Made by a program: the position numbers and the translations under genes. DNA of 64,000 nucleotides, from assembly GCF_013522705.1 (NCBI RefSeq), contig NZ_JAAMRE010000007.1:124001-188000 (forward strand), read 5' to 3'. Below, piece after piece: positions 7,721 through 16,273 of the stretch. The stretch's first letter is position 1, and every line of letters begins with the position of its first letter. Under the pieces are notes generated by a model. It saw only the letters and a program-made list of their open reading frames with translations. It was not told where the DNA came from and did no database searches. The stretch comes from Pseudomonas lurida (GTDB taxonomy: Bacteria; Pseudomonadota; Gammaproteobacteria; Pseudomonadales; Pseudomonadaceae).

Positions 7721-8908
7721 TCAGTGGCCGCCTGGCATGCGCCGGGCGATCAGGTAGATGCCCAGGCCGACCAGTGCGGTAGCGGCGCCGATGTAGCCGG
7801 TGCTGGTCCAGCCGTACCCGGCGCTAATTGCCATGCCGCCGAACCACGGCCCCAGCGCGTTCGCCAGGTTGAACGCGGCGTGGTTGGATGCCGCCGCCAG
7901 GCTTGGGGCTTCGTGGGCGATGTCCATCAGGCGGATCTGCAGCGGCGCGGCCATGGCGATCATGGTGCCGACCAGGCCGATGCCCAGCAGTACGCTCCAC
8001 AGCGAGCTGGCGGCGAAGGTGAAGAAAATCAGTACGGCCATCGACCACACCATGATCCAGCCCACCGCGCGAAACTGCAGGCGGTCAAACAGCTTGCCGC
8101 CGGCAATATTCCCGATGATCCCGCCCACGCCGAATGCGGCCAGGCCGAAGGGGATCCACTGTGGCGACACTTTGGTCACTTCCAGCATGGTCGGCGCCAG
8201 GTAGCTGAACACGCAGAACATCCCGGCAAACCCGATCGCGCCGATAGCCAGAGCCATCCAAACCTGGGGTTTAGTGAAGGCGCGCAGTTCCTTGCGCGGG
8301 TCGCTGCGTTGTTCGTCGTGGCGGTGGGGTACGAATTGCCAGACCAGGGCAATGGTGCACAGGGCGATGGCGCTGACCAGTACGAACGCCGAGCGCCAGC
8401 CCAGGTGTTGGCCGAGGAAGGTGGCGATGGGGTTGCCCAGCAGCATGGCCAGCGTAAGGCCCAGCATCACCCGCGCCACGGCGCCGGCGCGTTTATCGCT
8501 TGGCACCATGCTGGAGGCCACCACGGCGGCGATGCCGAAGTAGGCGCCGTGGGGCAGGCCGCTGATAAAGCGAAAGGCCACCAGCGAGCCGAACGTCGGG
8601 GTAAAGGCGGTGGCCAGGTTGCCCAGGGCGTACAGTCCCATCAGCAGCAGCAACATGTGTTTGCGCAGCAGCTTGGCGCCAAGGATGGCCAGCAGCGGCG
8701 CGCCGACCATCACGCCCAACGCGTAGGCGCTGATGGCGTGGCCGACCTGGGGTTCGCTCAGGCCCAGGTTCTGGGCGATATCAGGCATCAGGCCCATGAT
8801 GGCGAATTCGCCGGTGCCGATCGCGAAGGCGCCCACGGCCATGGCCGCTTCCATTTTGGCGGCGCTGCGCGCGGGCAGTACGTGCCCGGGTGTTGGGTGG
8901 ATTGACAT
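7721..8908 (-). CDS. MFS transporter, AraJ/NepI-like
   Basis: This 395-residue inner-membrane protein has about 12 hydrophobic helices, the major facilitator superfamily pattern. The first helix contains 'GAFAIGTGEFAIMGLMPDIA', a hallmark of the drug:H+ antiporter-1 branch that includes AraJ and purine-exporter-like proteins, and 'RFISGLPHGAYFG' follows in helix 4. It would be a proton-driven exporter of small molecules, with the substrate unknown. The start gives a short charged N-terminus (MSIHPTPGH) before helix 1. It is convergent with the small lipoprotein and diverges from mqo across a 500-base gap. Confidence 0.85.
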   Translation of the reverse strand: MSIHPTPGHVLPARSAAKMEAAMAVGAFAIGTGEFAIMGLMPDIAQNLGLSEPQVGHAISAYALGVMVGAPLLAILGAKLLRKHMLLLLMGLYALGNLATAFTPTFGSLVAFRFISGLPHGAYFGIAAVVASSMVPSDKRAGAVARVMLGLTLAMLLGNPIATFLGQHLGWRSAFVLVSAIALCTIALVWQFVPHRHDEQRSDPRKELRAFTKPQVWMALAIGAIGFAGMFCVFSYLAPTMLEVTKVSPQWIPFGLAAFGVGGIIGNIAGGKLFDRLQFRAVGWIMVWSMAVLIFFTFAASSLWSVLLGIGLVGTMIAMAAPLQIRLMDIAHEAPSLAAASNHAAFNLANALGPWFGGMAISAGYGWTSTGYIGAATALVGLGIYLIARRMPGGH

Positions 8909-9409
8909 GGATCGCTCTTAGTAAAGGGGGTACGTGGAGGCGCCGCCGATGCTACGCAAGCAACGGCGAAGGTGTCTAGAACAGTCGTTTTGGTCAGAGT
9001 TCCATCACAGTGGCCAGCCTGTGACCCCACGTCGCGCCCGCCAGGCTTGACACTGAGGCCGATCAGGCGCGTGAAAACCCTCGTTTTGGAGCTGTCAATT
9101 GGCCAAACAGCGCATAAAGGCCTTTTGCCGTGATATTCTGCGCGCCGTCCTGGTCTGGCCTGCTCCCCAAACGTACACCTGTATACGTTGCGGTGGGCGG
9201 CTGTCGCCAGGCAGCTGAAGCCAATAATGATAAGAAGTCAGCGCAGAAGGGACATAACAGTGAGGTCGATCCATCGGCCTTGTGTGCCCACCCTGCGGCC
9301 CTGAAGTGACTGTGCACACCCCGCGGTGCGTTGCCTGGCGCAGCGTGATGGAGGGGTGCCCAGGCTTGGGAGCAGTGGGGCGGATGGCGTTTTATCATAG
9401 GTGCTACGG
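8909..9409. other. Regulatory gap between MFS gene and mqo, with a short upstream frame
   Basis: These 500 bases hold the divergent promoters. A 14-codon frame at 9260-9304 starts GTG behind a good ribosome site (AGAAGGGACATAACA), is in frame with mqo, and ends in TGA before it. This could be a leader peptide or the decayed old start of mqo. GGCG-GCTGT-CGCC near 9205 can form a small hairpin. I see no longer gene here. Confidence 0.35.
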
Positions 9410-11056
9410 ATGTTTAAGAAAGTAAACACTGCCCTGCTGGGGCTGGCGTTGTCGATGGGGATAACGACCGCGCAAGCGCAAGAGGCAAAGAAAGTCGATG
9501 TGCTGCTGATCGGCGGCGGCATCATGAGTGCGACCCTCGGCGTATGGCTCAACGAGCTGGAACCGGATTGGTCGATGGAAATGGTCGAGCGTCTCGACGG
9601 CGTCGCCGAAGAAAGCTCCAACGGCTGGAACAATGCCGGTACCGGTCACTCGGCCCTGGCTGAGCTGAACTACACCCCGGAAGACAAGAACGGTAACGTT
9701 GAAATCCCCAAAGCGGTCGAGATCAACGAAGCGTTCCAGATCTCCCGTCAGTTCTGGTCCTGGCAGGTCCAGCAGGGCGTGCTGAAGAACCCGCGTTCGT
9801 TCATCAACTCCACACCGCACATGAGCTTCGTGTGGGGCGATGACAACATCAAGTTCCTGAAAAAGCGCTACGAAGCCCTGCAGGCGAGCCCGCTGTTCGC
9901 CGGCATGCAGTACTCCGAAGACCCGGCGCAGATCGCCAAGTGGGTGCCGCTGATGATGGAAGGGCGTGACCCCAACCAGAAAATCGCGGCCACCTGGAGC
10001 CCGATCGGCACCGACGTGAACTTCGGCGAGATCACGCGCCAGTTCGTCGCGCACCTGCAAACCACACCGAAGTTCGACCTGAAACTGTCGAGCGAAGTGC
10101 AGGACATCACCAAGAACGACGACGGTTCGTGGCGCGTCAGCTACAAAAACCTGAAGGACGGCACCCAGACTGAAACCGACGCCAAGTTCGTGTTCATCGG
10201 CGCCGGTGGCGGTGCACTGCACCTGCTGCAAAAGTCGGGCATTCCTGAAGCCAAGGAATACGCAGGCTTCCCGGTGGGCGGCTCGTTCCTGGTGACGGAT
10301 AACCCGACCATCGCCGAGCAGCACCTGGCCAAGGCCTACGGTAAGGCTTCGGTCGGCGCGCCGCCGATGTCGGTGCCGCACCTGGACACCCGCGTGCTCG
10401 ATGGCAAGCGCGTGATCCTGTTTGGCCCATTCGCGACCTTCTCCACCAAGTTCCTCAAGGAAGGCTCGTACCTGGACCTGCTGACCAGCACCACCACCCA
10501 CAACATCTGGCCCATGACCAAAGTCGGTATTCGTGAATACCCGCTGGTCGAGTACCTTGCTGGCCAACTGATGCTGTCGGATGACGACCGTTACAACGCC
10601 CTGAAAGAGTATTTCCCGAACGCCAAGAAAGAAGATTGGCGCCTGTGGCAGGCCGGTCAGCGCGTGCAGATCATCAAGCGTGACGAAGAGCAGGGCGGCG
10701 TCCTCAAACTCGGCACCGAAGTGGTCAGCTCCGCCGACAACACCATCGCCGGCCTGTTGGGTGCATCGCCGGGCGCGTCCACTGCGGCTCCGATCATGCT
10801 GACCGTGCTGCAGAAAGTCTTCAAGGACAAGGTCGCCACCCCGGCCTGGCAGGAAAAACTGCACCAGATCGTGCCGAGCTACGGCACCAAGCTGAATGAC
10901 AGCCCGGAAGCGGTTGCCAAGGAATGGGCCTACACCGCCGGTATCCTGCAACTGACTCCACCGCCTGCGATTCCGCAACTGGCTGCACCCAAGGCTACCG
11001 AGGCTGCCAAGCCCGCGGCTGAGCCGAGCAAGCCGGCGTCTGACCTGGCGCTGTAA
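9410..11056 (+). CDS. mqo: Malate:quinone oxidoreductase
   Basis: This FAD enzyme oxidises L-malate to oxaloacetate and passes electrons to the quinone pool, replacing or supplementing NAD malate dehydrogenase in the TCA cycle. The FAD dinucleotide-binding motif is [18 protein letters not shown] (about residues 30-47), followed by Mqo landmarks [20 protein letters not shown], the [10 protein letters not shown] region and [16 protein letters not shown] near the C-terminus. At 548 residues it is slightly long because of an N-terminal signal-like segment ([20 protein letters not shown], ending AQAQ) and a Pro/Ala/Lys-rich tail of about 35 residues. ATG 9410 is preferred over GTG 9401. A strong terminator follows. 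Confidence 0.95.
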   Translation: MFKKVNTALLGLALSMGITTAQAQEAKKVDVLLIGGGIMSATLGVWLNELEPDWSMEMVERLDGVAEESSNGWNNAGTGHSALAELNYTPEDKNGNVEIPKAVEINEAFQISRQFWSWQVQQGVLKNPRSFINSTPHMSFVWGDDNIKFLKKRYEALQASPLFAGMQYSEDPAQIAKWVPLMMEGRDPNQKIAATWSPIGTDVNFGEITRQFVAHLQTTPKFDLKLSSEVQDITKNDDGSWRVSYKNLKDGTQTETDAKFVFIGAGGGALHLLQKSGIPEAKEYAGFPVGGSFLVTDNPTIAEQHLAKAYGKASVGAPPMSVPHLDTRVLDGKRVILFGPFATFSTKFLKEGSYLDLLTSTTTHNIWPMTKVGIREYPLVEYLAGQLMLSDDDRYNALKEYFPNAKKEDWRLWQAGQRVQIIKRDEEQGGVLKLGTEVVSSADNTIAGLLGASPGASTAAPIMLTVLQKVFKDKVATPAWQEKLHQIVPSYGTKLNDSPEAVAKEWAYTAGILQLTPPPAIPQLAAPKATEAAKPAAEPSKPASDLAL

Positions 11057-11072
11057 AAAGCGTTGCACAGCC

Positions 11073-11110
11073 AAAGCCCGCTGAATCGGTAACGGTCAGC
11101 GGGCTTTTTT
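11073..11110 (+). terminator. Rho-independent terminator of mqo
   Basis: AAAGCCCGCTG ... CAGCGGGCTTTTTT forms a stem of at least ten pairs with a loop of 13 bases and a T run. It lies between mqo and the converging LysR gene and could serve both strands. Confidence 0.9.
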
Positions 11111-11121
11111 GTGGGCATCTG

Positions 11122-11970
11122 TCAGAGGGTGAAGCCCTGCTTTAACTGCTCATGCAGATCGAGCGCCAAGTAGTTCGCGCTATCGGACAGCAAGTAGAGA
11201 TGGTGGCGTGGCAGTTCGGGCAGTTGCACCCCTGGAATGTTTTTAGTCAGCCCGGCGGTGATGCGACTTTCTTCGATCATGCCCACGGCCAGGCCACAGC
11301 TGATGGCCGCCTCCACTGCCGTGGAGCTCGCGCTTTCCAGTAGCACCCGGTAGTAGGTTCCGTTGTCCTTGAGCACCCGCATGGCGGAGGCGCGGTAGGG
11401 GCAACCGTTCAATTGCACGGCGATCGGCAGCGGCGCCTGTTCGGGTGTCTTGAAATTTTCGGACGCTGCCCACACCGGCTGTATCGACCCTAACAATTCC
11501 CCTTGTTCCAGCGGCTGGGCGCTGACAATCAACGCCAGATCGATCTGTTCACGGCTGAACATGGTGAACAATTCGCCACTGGAGCGGGCTTCCACTTCCA
11601 GTTCGAGCAGCGGGTTATCGGCGATCAGTCGAGGCAGGAAGTCGCGCATAAAGGCGGGCGCGTAAGAGTCCGGCAAACCCAGGCGAATCTTCCCTTGCAT
11701 GCGCTGCGGAGTCAGCGAGGCCAGCAGTCGGTCATGGCTCTTGAGGAAGTCAGTGGTTTCGCTGAGCAGCTTCTTGCCATACATCGTCAGCTCCACGCCT
11801 TGGTTGCTGCGAATGAACAAGCGCTGGCCGATCAACGCTTCGAGCTTCTGGACCTGCGTGGTGACCGTCGAGGCGCTGCGGTGCACATGCTGGGCGGCCT
11901 CATTGAAGCGTCGGAAACGCGCCACCGCATGAAAAGTGCGCAGCAGGTCGACATTCAGTTGTTTACTCAT
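11122..11970 (-). CDS. LysR-type regulator of the methyltransferase/oxygenase cluster
   Basis: This 282-residue transcription factor has an N-terminal winged helix (LLRTFHAVARFRRFNEAAQHVHRSASTVTTQVQKLEALIG, residues about 9-48) and a C-terminal ligand-binding domain of the LysR substrate type. It diverges from the methyltransferase gene at 12094 over a gap of about 120 bases, the classic arrangement in which a LysR protein controls both itself and the facing operon in response to a pathway metabolite. The gap contains 'CAAATATACAAAATCATG', a candidate promoter/operator zone. Function is certain at the family level. The target operon is inferred from position. Confidence 0.88.
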   Translation of the reverse strand: MSKQLNVDLLRTFHAVARFRRFNEAAQHVHRSASTVTTQVQKLEALIGQRLFIRSNQGVELTMYGKKLLSETTDFLKSHDRLLASLTPQRMQGKIRLGLPDSYAPAFMRDFLPRLIADNPLLELEVEARSSGELFTMFSREQIDLALIVSAQPLEQGELLGSIQPVWAASENFKTPEQAPLPIAVQLNGCPYRASAMRVLKDNGTYYRVLLESASSTAVEAAISCGLAVGMIEESRITAGLTKNIPGVQLPELPRHHLYLLSDSANYLALDLHEQLKQGFTL

Positions 11971-12093
11971 GATTCTTCTTTTAAGGATCAGTTGTGCAGA
12001 TTATTCAAATATACAAAATCATGCTCGCTCCCTAGGCTTTGGGTCAAGCAGGTACGCCGGTCGTGCCTGAGAACAATAAGAAAGGGAGCGCTT

Positions 12094-13086
12094 ATGGATA
12101 TCAATGAGCTGGTGGTGTCGTCGTTGAAGAACAACCACGGCTTCGAAAGCCCGATATGGACGGTTGAAAATGCCGCTAAATACGCGGCCACAGGCGCTGA
12201 TTTATCGGAATGGGACCGGTTGGTCAGCGAAGAAATCCTGCACCTGATGACCTCGCTGAATCAGGAGGGCGTCGACCGCGTGGATCTGTGCGCCGCACCC
12301 TGTGGCCAGGGCGCATTGGGTCAACTGTTGCGCGCGGTGGCGGATGATCTTGTGGAGCTGGTCGGTCAAGACCGCTTGCACTATGTGGAGTTGGGCCCTG
12401 AGCCGATCAAAACCTGCGCGCTGATGCGACACCTGCTGGAGAACGGCGCTGAGCCCTTGCATTACACCGCCGTTGATATCAACCAGGCATCACACGGGGT
12501 CATGCGCCGATCGGTCGAGCCATTGCTCGCAGCGCCGCAAGGGTTTCGCTACTTGTCGACGGATTTTCGCTCCCTGTACAGGCGCCACATCGACTGCGGG
12601 CAGGATGTGACGCTGATCACCATGCTGGGGTTTCAGGAAGGTAATGAACTGCCCGACACCATCGGACAGATCCTACGGCGTATTGGTGGCGCGCGAACCT
12701 ACGTGCTTTCGGAGATGCAACTGTCCACTGCCCAGGGGGACGAACACATCCAGCGCTTTTACCGGCACGACTGTATGTATCGATTCTCCGACCTGATCGG
12801 CATCAAGCTCGGCTTCCAGAAAACCGGCGAGCACGAAGTGGTTGTTTCAGAAATCGAGCACGGGGTGGATCGCTATCGCGTTGCCGCCACCTTGTTGCCC
12901 GTCAGCAAAGGTTCGGCACAGGGCTACCTGTTGACCAATGTCTGTTTGAAGTACACCCGCGAACAATTTACCCGCGTACGCCAAGAATACGGCGGTTGCC
13001 GCGTCATCGGCGAGTACTGCAGCGGTGACGGCAGCGTGCTGTTTCAGCTGTCGGAATATTGCGCGGATCACGCGGCCGTCAATTGA
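12094..13086 (+). CDS. EgtD-like SAM-dependent methyltransferase
   Basis: This 330-residue protein reads as a member of the histidine-specific methyltransferase family (the EgtD fold). The SAM-site block is HYVELGPEPIKTCALMRHL, the second block YTAVDINQAS aligns with EgtD's VPVDVSE, and LGFQEGNELP (N184) aligns with LGSTxGNxxP, whose Asn contacts the substrate. Near the C-terminus EgtD has T-E-I-S-x-K, with Glu and Ser holding the imidazole; here it is T-N282-V-C284-L-K. So the fold fits but the substrate may not be histidine. AAGGGAG before ATG 12094 supports the start. No EgtB partner is present. It is first in an operon with an oxygenase and an exporter. Confidence 0.75.
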   Translation: MDINELVVSSLKNNHGFESPIWTVENAAKYAATGADLSEWDRLVSEEILHLMTSLNQEGVDRVDLCAAPCGQGALGQLLRAVADDLVELVGQDRLHYVELGPEPIKTCALMRHLLENGAEPLHYTAVDINQASHGVMRRSVEPLLAAPQGFRYLSTDFRSLYRRHIDCGQDVTLITMLGFQEGNELPDTIGQILRRIGGARTYVLSEMQLSTAQGDEHIQRFYRHDCMYRFSDLIGIKLGFQKTGEHEVVVSEIEHGVDRYRVAATLLPVSKGSAQGYLLTNVCLKYTREQFTRVRQEYGGCRVIGEYCSGDGSVLFQLSEYCADHAAVN

Positions 13087-13100
13087 GTGAGGCAATCACC

Positions 13101-14078
13101 ATGAAAAGACAAAGTGAGCTACCGGTATTCGCCCAAGGCTTCGCGCGCGTCAGATCAGCCTTGCAGGCGTCATTGGCCCCCACATCCCGTTGTAAACATC
13201 CGGGCGCATTGCTTGATACGTTGCAACCTTGGCGCGACAGTTATTTGCGAACGGATGGGCCCAGTCTCATCGGGAGCCGCACCCTTGCGGACTTGGGTTA
13301 TGTGGACTCGCCCTTGGCGGTTTCCACGCCTCAACAGTTGACGGCCTTGGCCCAGGTATCCGGGCTGTTCAGCGAGCAGGGCATCCTCCAACTGCGACGT
13401 GCCTGTTATCAGTTGGAGGCGGGTTCCAGCACCAGTGCCTGGATCATTTCGAACCGCACCCGCGGCGTCACCGAGTCGTCCACACTGATACGCCAGATGA
13501 TGAACAGTCGGGCCTTTTTGCTGGCGGTATCGCGCATTGCCGGGGTTCCGTTGGTGCCCCATCCCTTTGCGCGGGCGCGTTCCCAGGTCAATTATTTCTA
13601 TCCGCCTCAGGCACACCACGACAAGGCGCAGATCGGCATGTGGCACACCGACGGCACCAGTTTCGTGCTGAATATTCTGCTGTCTGAGGCCGATGAATAT
13701 GACGGTGGAGAGTTCGTTTACTTCGACGGTAGCGCTGAGCAGTTTGACGTCGAGGAACTGGATCAGCGGGTGCGCAGTTGCTCGGTCAAATCCAGCGGCG
13801 ACGCGGTGTATATCTACGGCAGCCGTGTGTTCCATGGGGTGCGTCCGCTTACGCGCGGTCGTCGTATGTCGTTGGTGCTGTCGTTTCATTGCCCTTATAG
13901 CCAGGAGGATGTGAACAAGTTCTGGCACCTGGCTTCGGACGACGGGGTCTTGAGGACGATCCGGCCGTGGTTCCGTTTACAACACGACCTGGTGCGGCCG
14001 GCCCACGAGCAGTACCAGCGGCTGGGCATCGAGCCGATTACCTTCGCCGATCTCGATCCGTTGAGCGTGGCGCCGTGA
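13101..14078 (+). CDS. Fe(II)/2-oxoglutarate-dependent oxygenase
   Basis: This is a 325-residue prolyl-hydroxylase-like oxygenase. The metal triad is visible: H182 and D184 in MWHTDGTSFVLN and H245 in RVFHGVRPL, with an arginine at 254/255 (TRGRRMSL) placed to bind 2-oxoglutarate. Around them are the double-stranded-helix strands 'GGEFVYFDG' and 'SGDAVYIYGSRVFHG'. The enzyme should hydroxylate or otherwise oxidise a small molecule or residue. It starts 14 bases after the methyltransferase stop and its stop overlaps the transporter start, so all three genes form one operon. The ~110 N-terminal residues have no motif I recognise. Confidence 0.85.
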   Translation: MKRQSELPVFAQGFARVRSALQASLAPTSRCKHPGALLDTLQPWRDSYLRTDGPSLIGSRTLADLGYVDSPLAVSTPQQLTALAQVSGLFSEQGILQLRRACYQLEAGSSTSAWIISNRTRGVTESSTLIRQMMNSRAFLLAVSRIAGVPLVPHPFARARSQVNYFYPPQAHHDKAQIGMWHTDGTSFVLNILLSEADEYDGGEFVYFDGSAEQFDVEELDQRVRSCSVKSSGDAVYIYGSRVFHGVRPLTRGRRMSLVLSFHCPYSQEDVNKFWHLASDDGVLRTIRPWFRLQHDLVRPAHEQYQRLGIEPITFADLDPLSVAP

Positions 14079-14983
14079 GCGCGCCCCGCATGGGTTGTGT
14101 GAAGCTGGAACTCCTGCAGGCGGTGTTTGTCCTGTCCTGGAGTTCCGGCTTTATCGGCGCCAAGTTAGGCGCACAGACTGCCGGTGCCTTCAACCTGCTG
14201 TTCTGGCGATTTCTGTTGGTCTCGCTGTGCCTGGGCGTGTTTTTGAATGTGCGGTTGCTCAAGGTTTCCTGGGCGCAGATACGCCATCACGCGGTAATCG
14301 GGTTTCTCTCGCAATTCCTCTACTTGAGTTGCGTTTACGTGGCGATCCAGAACGGGTTGCCGCCGGGGATCGCGGCCATTATCGCGGCCTTGCAGCCGTT
14401 GATGACGGCGGCGCTGTCAACGGGGAACGCTGGGGAGCGCAGTGGTGGATGGCAGTGGCTGGGGTTGCTGATCGGGTTTGTCGGCGTGTCGATCGTCATC
14501 TCGGGGCAATACGGCAGCAGCGGGCAAAGTGTCGGCCTGGTCATGTATCTGTTGCCGCTGGTGTCGGCGTTGGGGCTGACCCTGGCAACCCTGTATGAGC
14601 GCCGTTCGGCGCAACAACACAGCACGGGCCTGGTCTTGCCGCTGTTTATCCAATCGCTATTGACGCTGATCGGGTTTACCGCTGCGGTGTTGTATACCGA
14701 CACCCTGAGCATTCCCCATGAGCCTGAGGTACTGATCTCGATTGTCTGGCTGACGGTGTTCTCGACCTTCATTGCCTACTTGAGTCTTTGGATGCTGCTG
14801 CGGTTCATGACCGCGACCCATGTGGCAGTGCTGGTTTACCTGGAGCCGCCAGTGACCTTGGTGTGGGCGGCGTTGATGTTTGGCGATGCGATTCTCGCCT
14901 CCACCTATGCCGGCATTGCGGTGGTTGTCGCCGGTCTGATTCTGGTTCGACTCAAGCGACCGACCGTCGCCTGCACATCGTGA
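14075..14983 (+). CDS. EamA/DMT-family exporter
   Basis: This 302-residue membrane protein has about ten hydrophobic helices in two EamA repeats, the drug/metabolite transporter layout (first repeat from LLQAVFVLSWSSGFIGAKLG, second from 'VGLVMYLLPLVSALGLTLATLYERR'). 'YLEPPVTLVWAALMFGD' near the end is typical of the family. Members mostly export amino acids and small metabolites. The GTG at 14075 overlaps the oxygenase stop by four bases (GTGA), which fixes it as the coupled start; the open frame upstream of it lies inside the oxygenase gene. In context it is the likely exporter of the pathway's product. Confidence 0.85.
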   Translation: MSAPRMGCVKLELLQAVFVLSWSSGFIGAKLGAQTAGAFNLLFWRFLLVSLCLGVFLNVRLLKVSWAQIRHHAVIGFLSQFLYLSCVYVAIQNGLPPGIAAIIAALQPLMTAALSTGNAGERSGGWQWLGLLIGFVGVSIVISGQYGSSGQSVGLVMYLLPLVSALGLTLATLYERRSAQQHSTGLVLPLFIQSLLTLIGFTAAVLYTDTLSIPHEPEVLISIVWLTVFSTFIAYLSLWMLLRFMTATHVAVLVYLEPPVTLVWAALMFGDAILASTYAGIAVVVAGLILVRLKRPTVACTS

Positions 14984-15115
14984 TGCCCTCAGCTTCAGCA
15001 AGCTGACAGATACCGCCTGTTACAAATTGTCCATGGCCACGCAGGAGCATGGTTGCGGCAACGGGGGGATTTTTGACAGCGGCAGGTGTTGGGCGCTAAC
15101 GCCCGAGGGGTTTGT

Positions 15116-15445
15116 ATGTTGCTACGTTATGCGGCATTGGCGGCGGTGGTCGTGGCTGCGTCCGGGTGTGTGCAAGAGCGTGTGGTGCATGAGCGCCGAC
15201 CTGTGCAACGGGAATATGTCGAGGTGGTGGCGCCGCAGCCGCCGCCGGTGCAAGTGGTCGAAGTCGAACCGCCGGCACGTTATGGCTATATCTGGTCTCG
15301 CGGTTATTGGCGTTGGGAGGGCGGTCGCTACGTGGCGGTCCATGGCCACTGGGAGCCAGTGCGCGAAGGCTATCGCTATGTGCATCCGCATTGGGTGCAG
15401 CGCAGTGATGGCTTTCACTGGCAGATTGGTGGCTGGGTGCGTTGA
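15116..15445 (+). CDS. YXWGXW-repeat-type lipoprotein
   Basis: This 109-residue exported protein has lipobox AASGC (Cys about residue 18) at the end of MLLRYAALAAVVVAASGC. A Pro/Val/Glu-rich linker leads to a Tyr/Trp/His-rich C-terminal domain with repeats of the form W-x-R-G-Y-W-R-W, V-H-G-H-W and Y-V-H-P-H-W. Such YXWGXW repeats occur in small outer-membrane lipoproteins of proteobacteria whose function is not settled. A hairpin GGGCG-CTAA-CGCCC lies just before the ribosome site GAGGGG. The ATG at 15116 is selected because it begins the signal peptide. Confidence 0.8.
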   Translation: MLLRYAALAAVVVAASGCVQERVVHERRPVQREYVEVVAPQPPPVQVVEVEPPARYGYIWSRGYWRWEGGRYVAVHGHWEPVREGYRYVHPHWVQRSDGFHWQIGGWVR

Positions 15446-15452
15446 GCCCGGC

Positions 15453-15848
15453 TCAGCCCAGGCGCTTCATGCCGGCTGCCTTGGCGGCATCAGCGTCAAA
15501 GGTCGCAGTGTATTCACAGCCGGCTCCATGGGCGCACCGCTCAATCAGGCAGTCGGCGAAATCGGCCTTGCCGGCGCTGAACTTGCGTAGCGCCTGCCAG
15601 ATGACTTCGGCATGTTCCAGGGTCAACTCGCGGGTGCGCAGCAGGGTTTCCAGCACGCTGACCACGTCACGCTTGGCGCAGGCGTAGCAGCTCTGCAGGA
15701 CCCACACCAGTTCCACTACCGACACCAGGCTGACAAACCCTGGAGACACCGTAGTGAGGGATTCGATCAATTCGGATGCCTGGGCGGATTGAACCGGGTC
15801 GTCCTGGGTGATGTAGCGCACCAGGACGTTGGTATCCAACCCGATCAT
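15453..15848 (-). CDS. vapC: PIN-domain toxin VapC
   Basis: This 131-residue PIN-domain ribonuclease has acidic residues in the expected places: D5 in MIGLDTNVLVRY, a glutamate in 'SVVELVWVL' (about residue 46), and aspartates in KADFADCLIE and 'TATFDADAAK', which together would hold the catalytic Mg2+/Mn2+. VapC toxins cut tRNA or rRNA when freed from their antitoxin. Its start overlaps the end of the antitoxin gene by four bases (ATGA). It converges with the lipoprotein gene, with only a 7-base gap. Confidence 0.9.
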   Translation of the reverse strand: MIGLDTNVLVRYITQDDPVQSAQASELIESLTTVSPGFVSLVSVVELVWVLQSCYACAKRDVVSVLETLLRTRELTLEHAEVIWQALRKFSAGKADFADCLIERCAHGAGCEYTATFDADAAKAAGMKRLG

Positions 15849-16087
15849 CGAGCGCTCGCTCCCTGCGCGGCAATGGCCTGGTTCATCTCGTCGAGCGAGA
15901 CCGCGTTGGCTGGCGTCGGGATCAACCCCTTGAGGTCGCGGACGCTCTTGCTTGACGCAACAATGGAAAACCTGCCGTCTTCCATTTCGACGAATTCCAC
16001 GCGGTCGCCGGTTTCCAGGCCTAGGGCGGTGCGGACCTGCACGGGGATGGTGATTTGTCCTTTAGAGGTGAGGGTGGCGGTGGCCAT
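15845..16087 (-). CDS. vapB: AbrB/SpoVT-type antitoxin VapB
   Basis: This 80-residue antitoxin has an N-terminal swapped-hairpin AbrB domain (TATLTSKGQITIPVQVRTAL, then 'GDRVEFVE'), the DNA-binding part, and a C-terminal tail (about residues 50-80) that would wrap around and inhibit VapC. The ATG at 16087 has GGAG eight bases upstream; an earlier in-frame ATG at 16102 has no clear ribosome site. Together with VapC it should repress its own promoter through the palindrome at 16109-16132. Confidence 0.88.
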   Translation of the reverse strand: MATATLTSKGQITIPVQVRTALGLETGDRVEFVEMEDGRFSIVASSKSVRDLKGLIPTPANAVSLDEMNQAIAAQGASAR

Positions 16088-16108
16088 AGCAAATATCTCC
16101 ATCGGGGT

Positions 16109-16132
16109 GTTCCTTACCCTAAGGTAAGGAAC
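16109..16132. promoter_or_regulatory. Inverted-repeat operator of vapBC
   Basis: GTTCCTTACC, a four-base spacer CTAA, and GGTAAGGAAC form an exact 10+10 inverted repeat 22 bases upstream of vapB. AbrB-type antitoxins bind such palindromes, so this is the likely autorepression site. Confidence 0.82.
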
Positions 16133-16273
16133 GATGGAGGACAAGGTCCGTTGGTCCATAGGTCGTTCTGCTCATGTAAAAGTGGGTAAGTAAAAAACCT
16201 AGCCCGAACTTCTATTTCTCGCACACCTGGCCTGGCGCCAAAGCAATACAAACTATGAACCCATGCCGGCTGC

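Noticed and set aside
7706..8905. 399-codon open frame antisense to the MFS transporter
   Set aside because: Low-complexity Gln/Ala/His product; the transporter strand has clear membrane helices and family motifs.
9404..11074. 556-codon open frame antisense to mqo
   Set aside because: Mqo on the other strand is unambiguous. The antisense product is Arg/His/Val-rich with no motif or ribosome site.
13967..14074. Upstream extension of the EamA transporter
   Set aside because: It lies inside the oxygenase gene in another frame. The GTG at 14075 overlapping the oxygenase stop is the coupled start.
12094..14983. Ergothioneine biosynthesis operon
   Set aside because: There is an EgtD-like gene but no EgtB sulfoxide synthase, EgtC or EgtE, and two EgtD substrate residues are changed.
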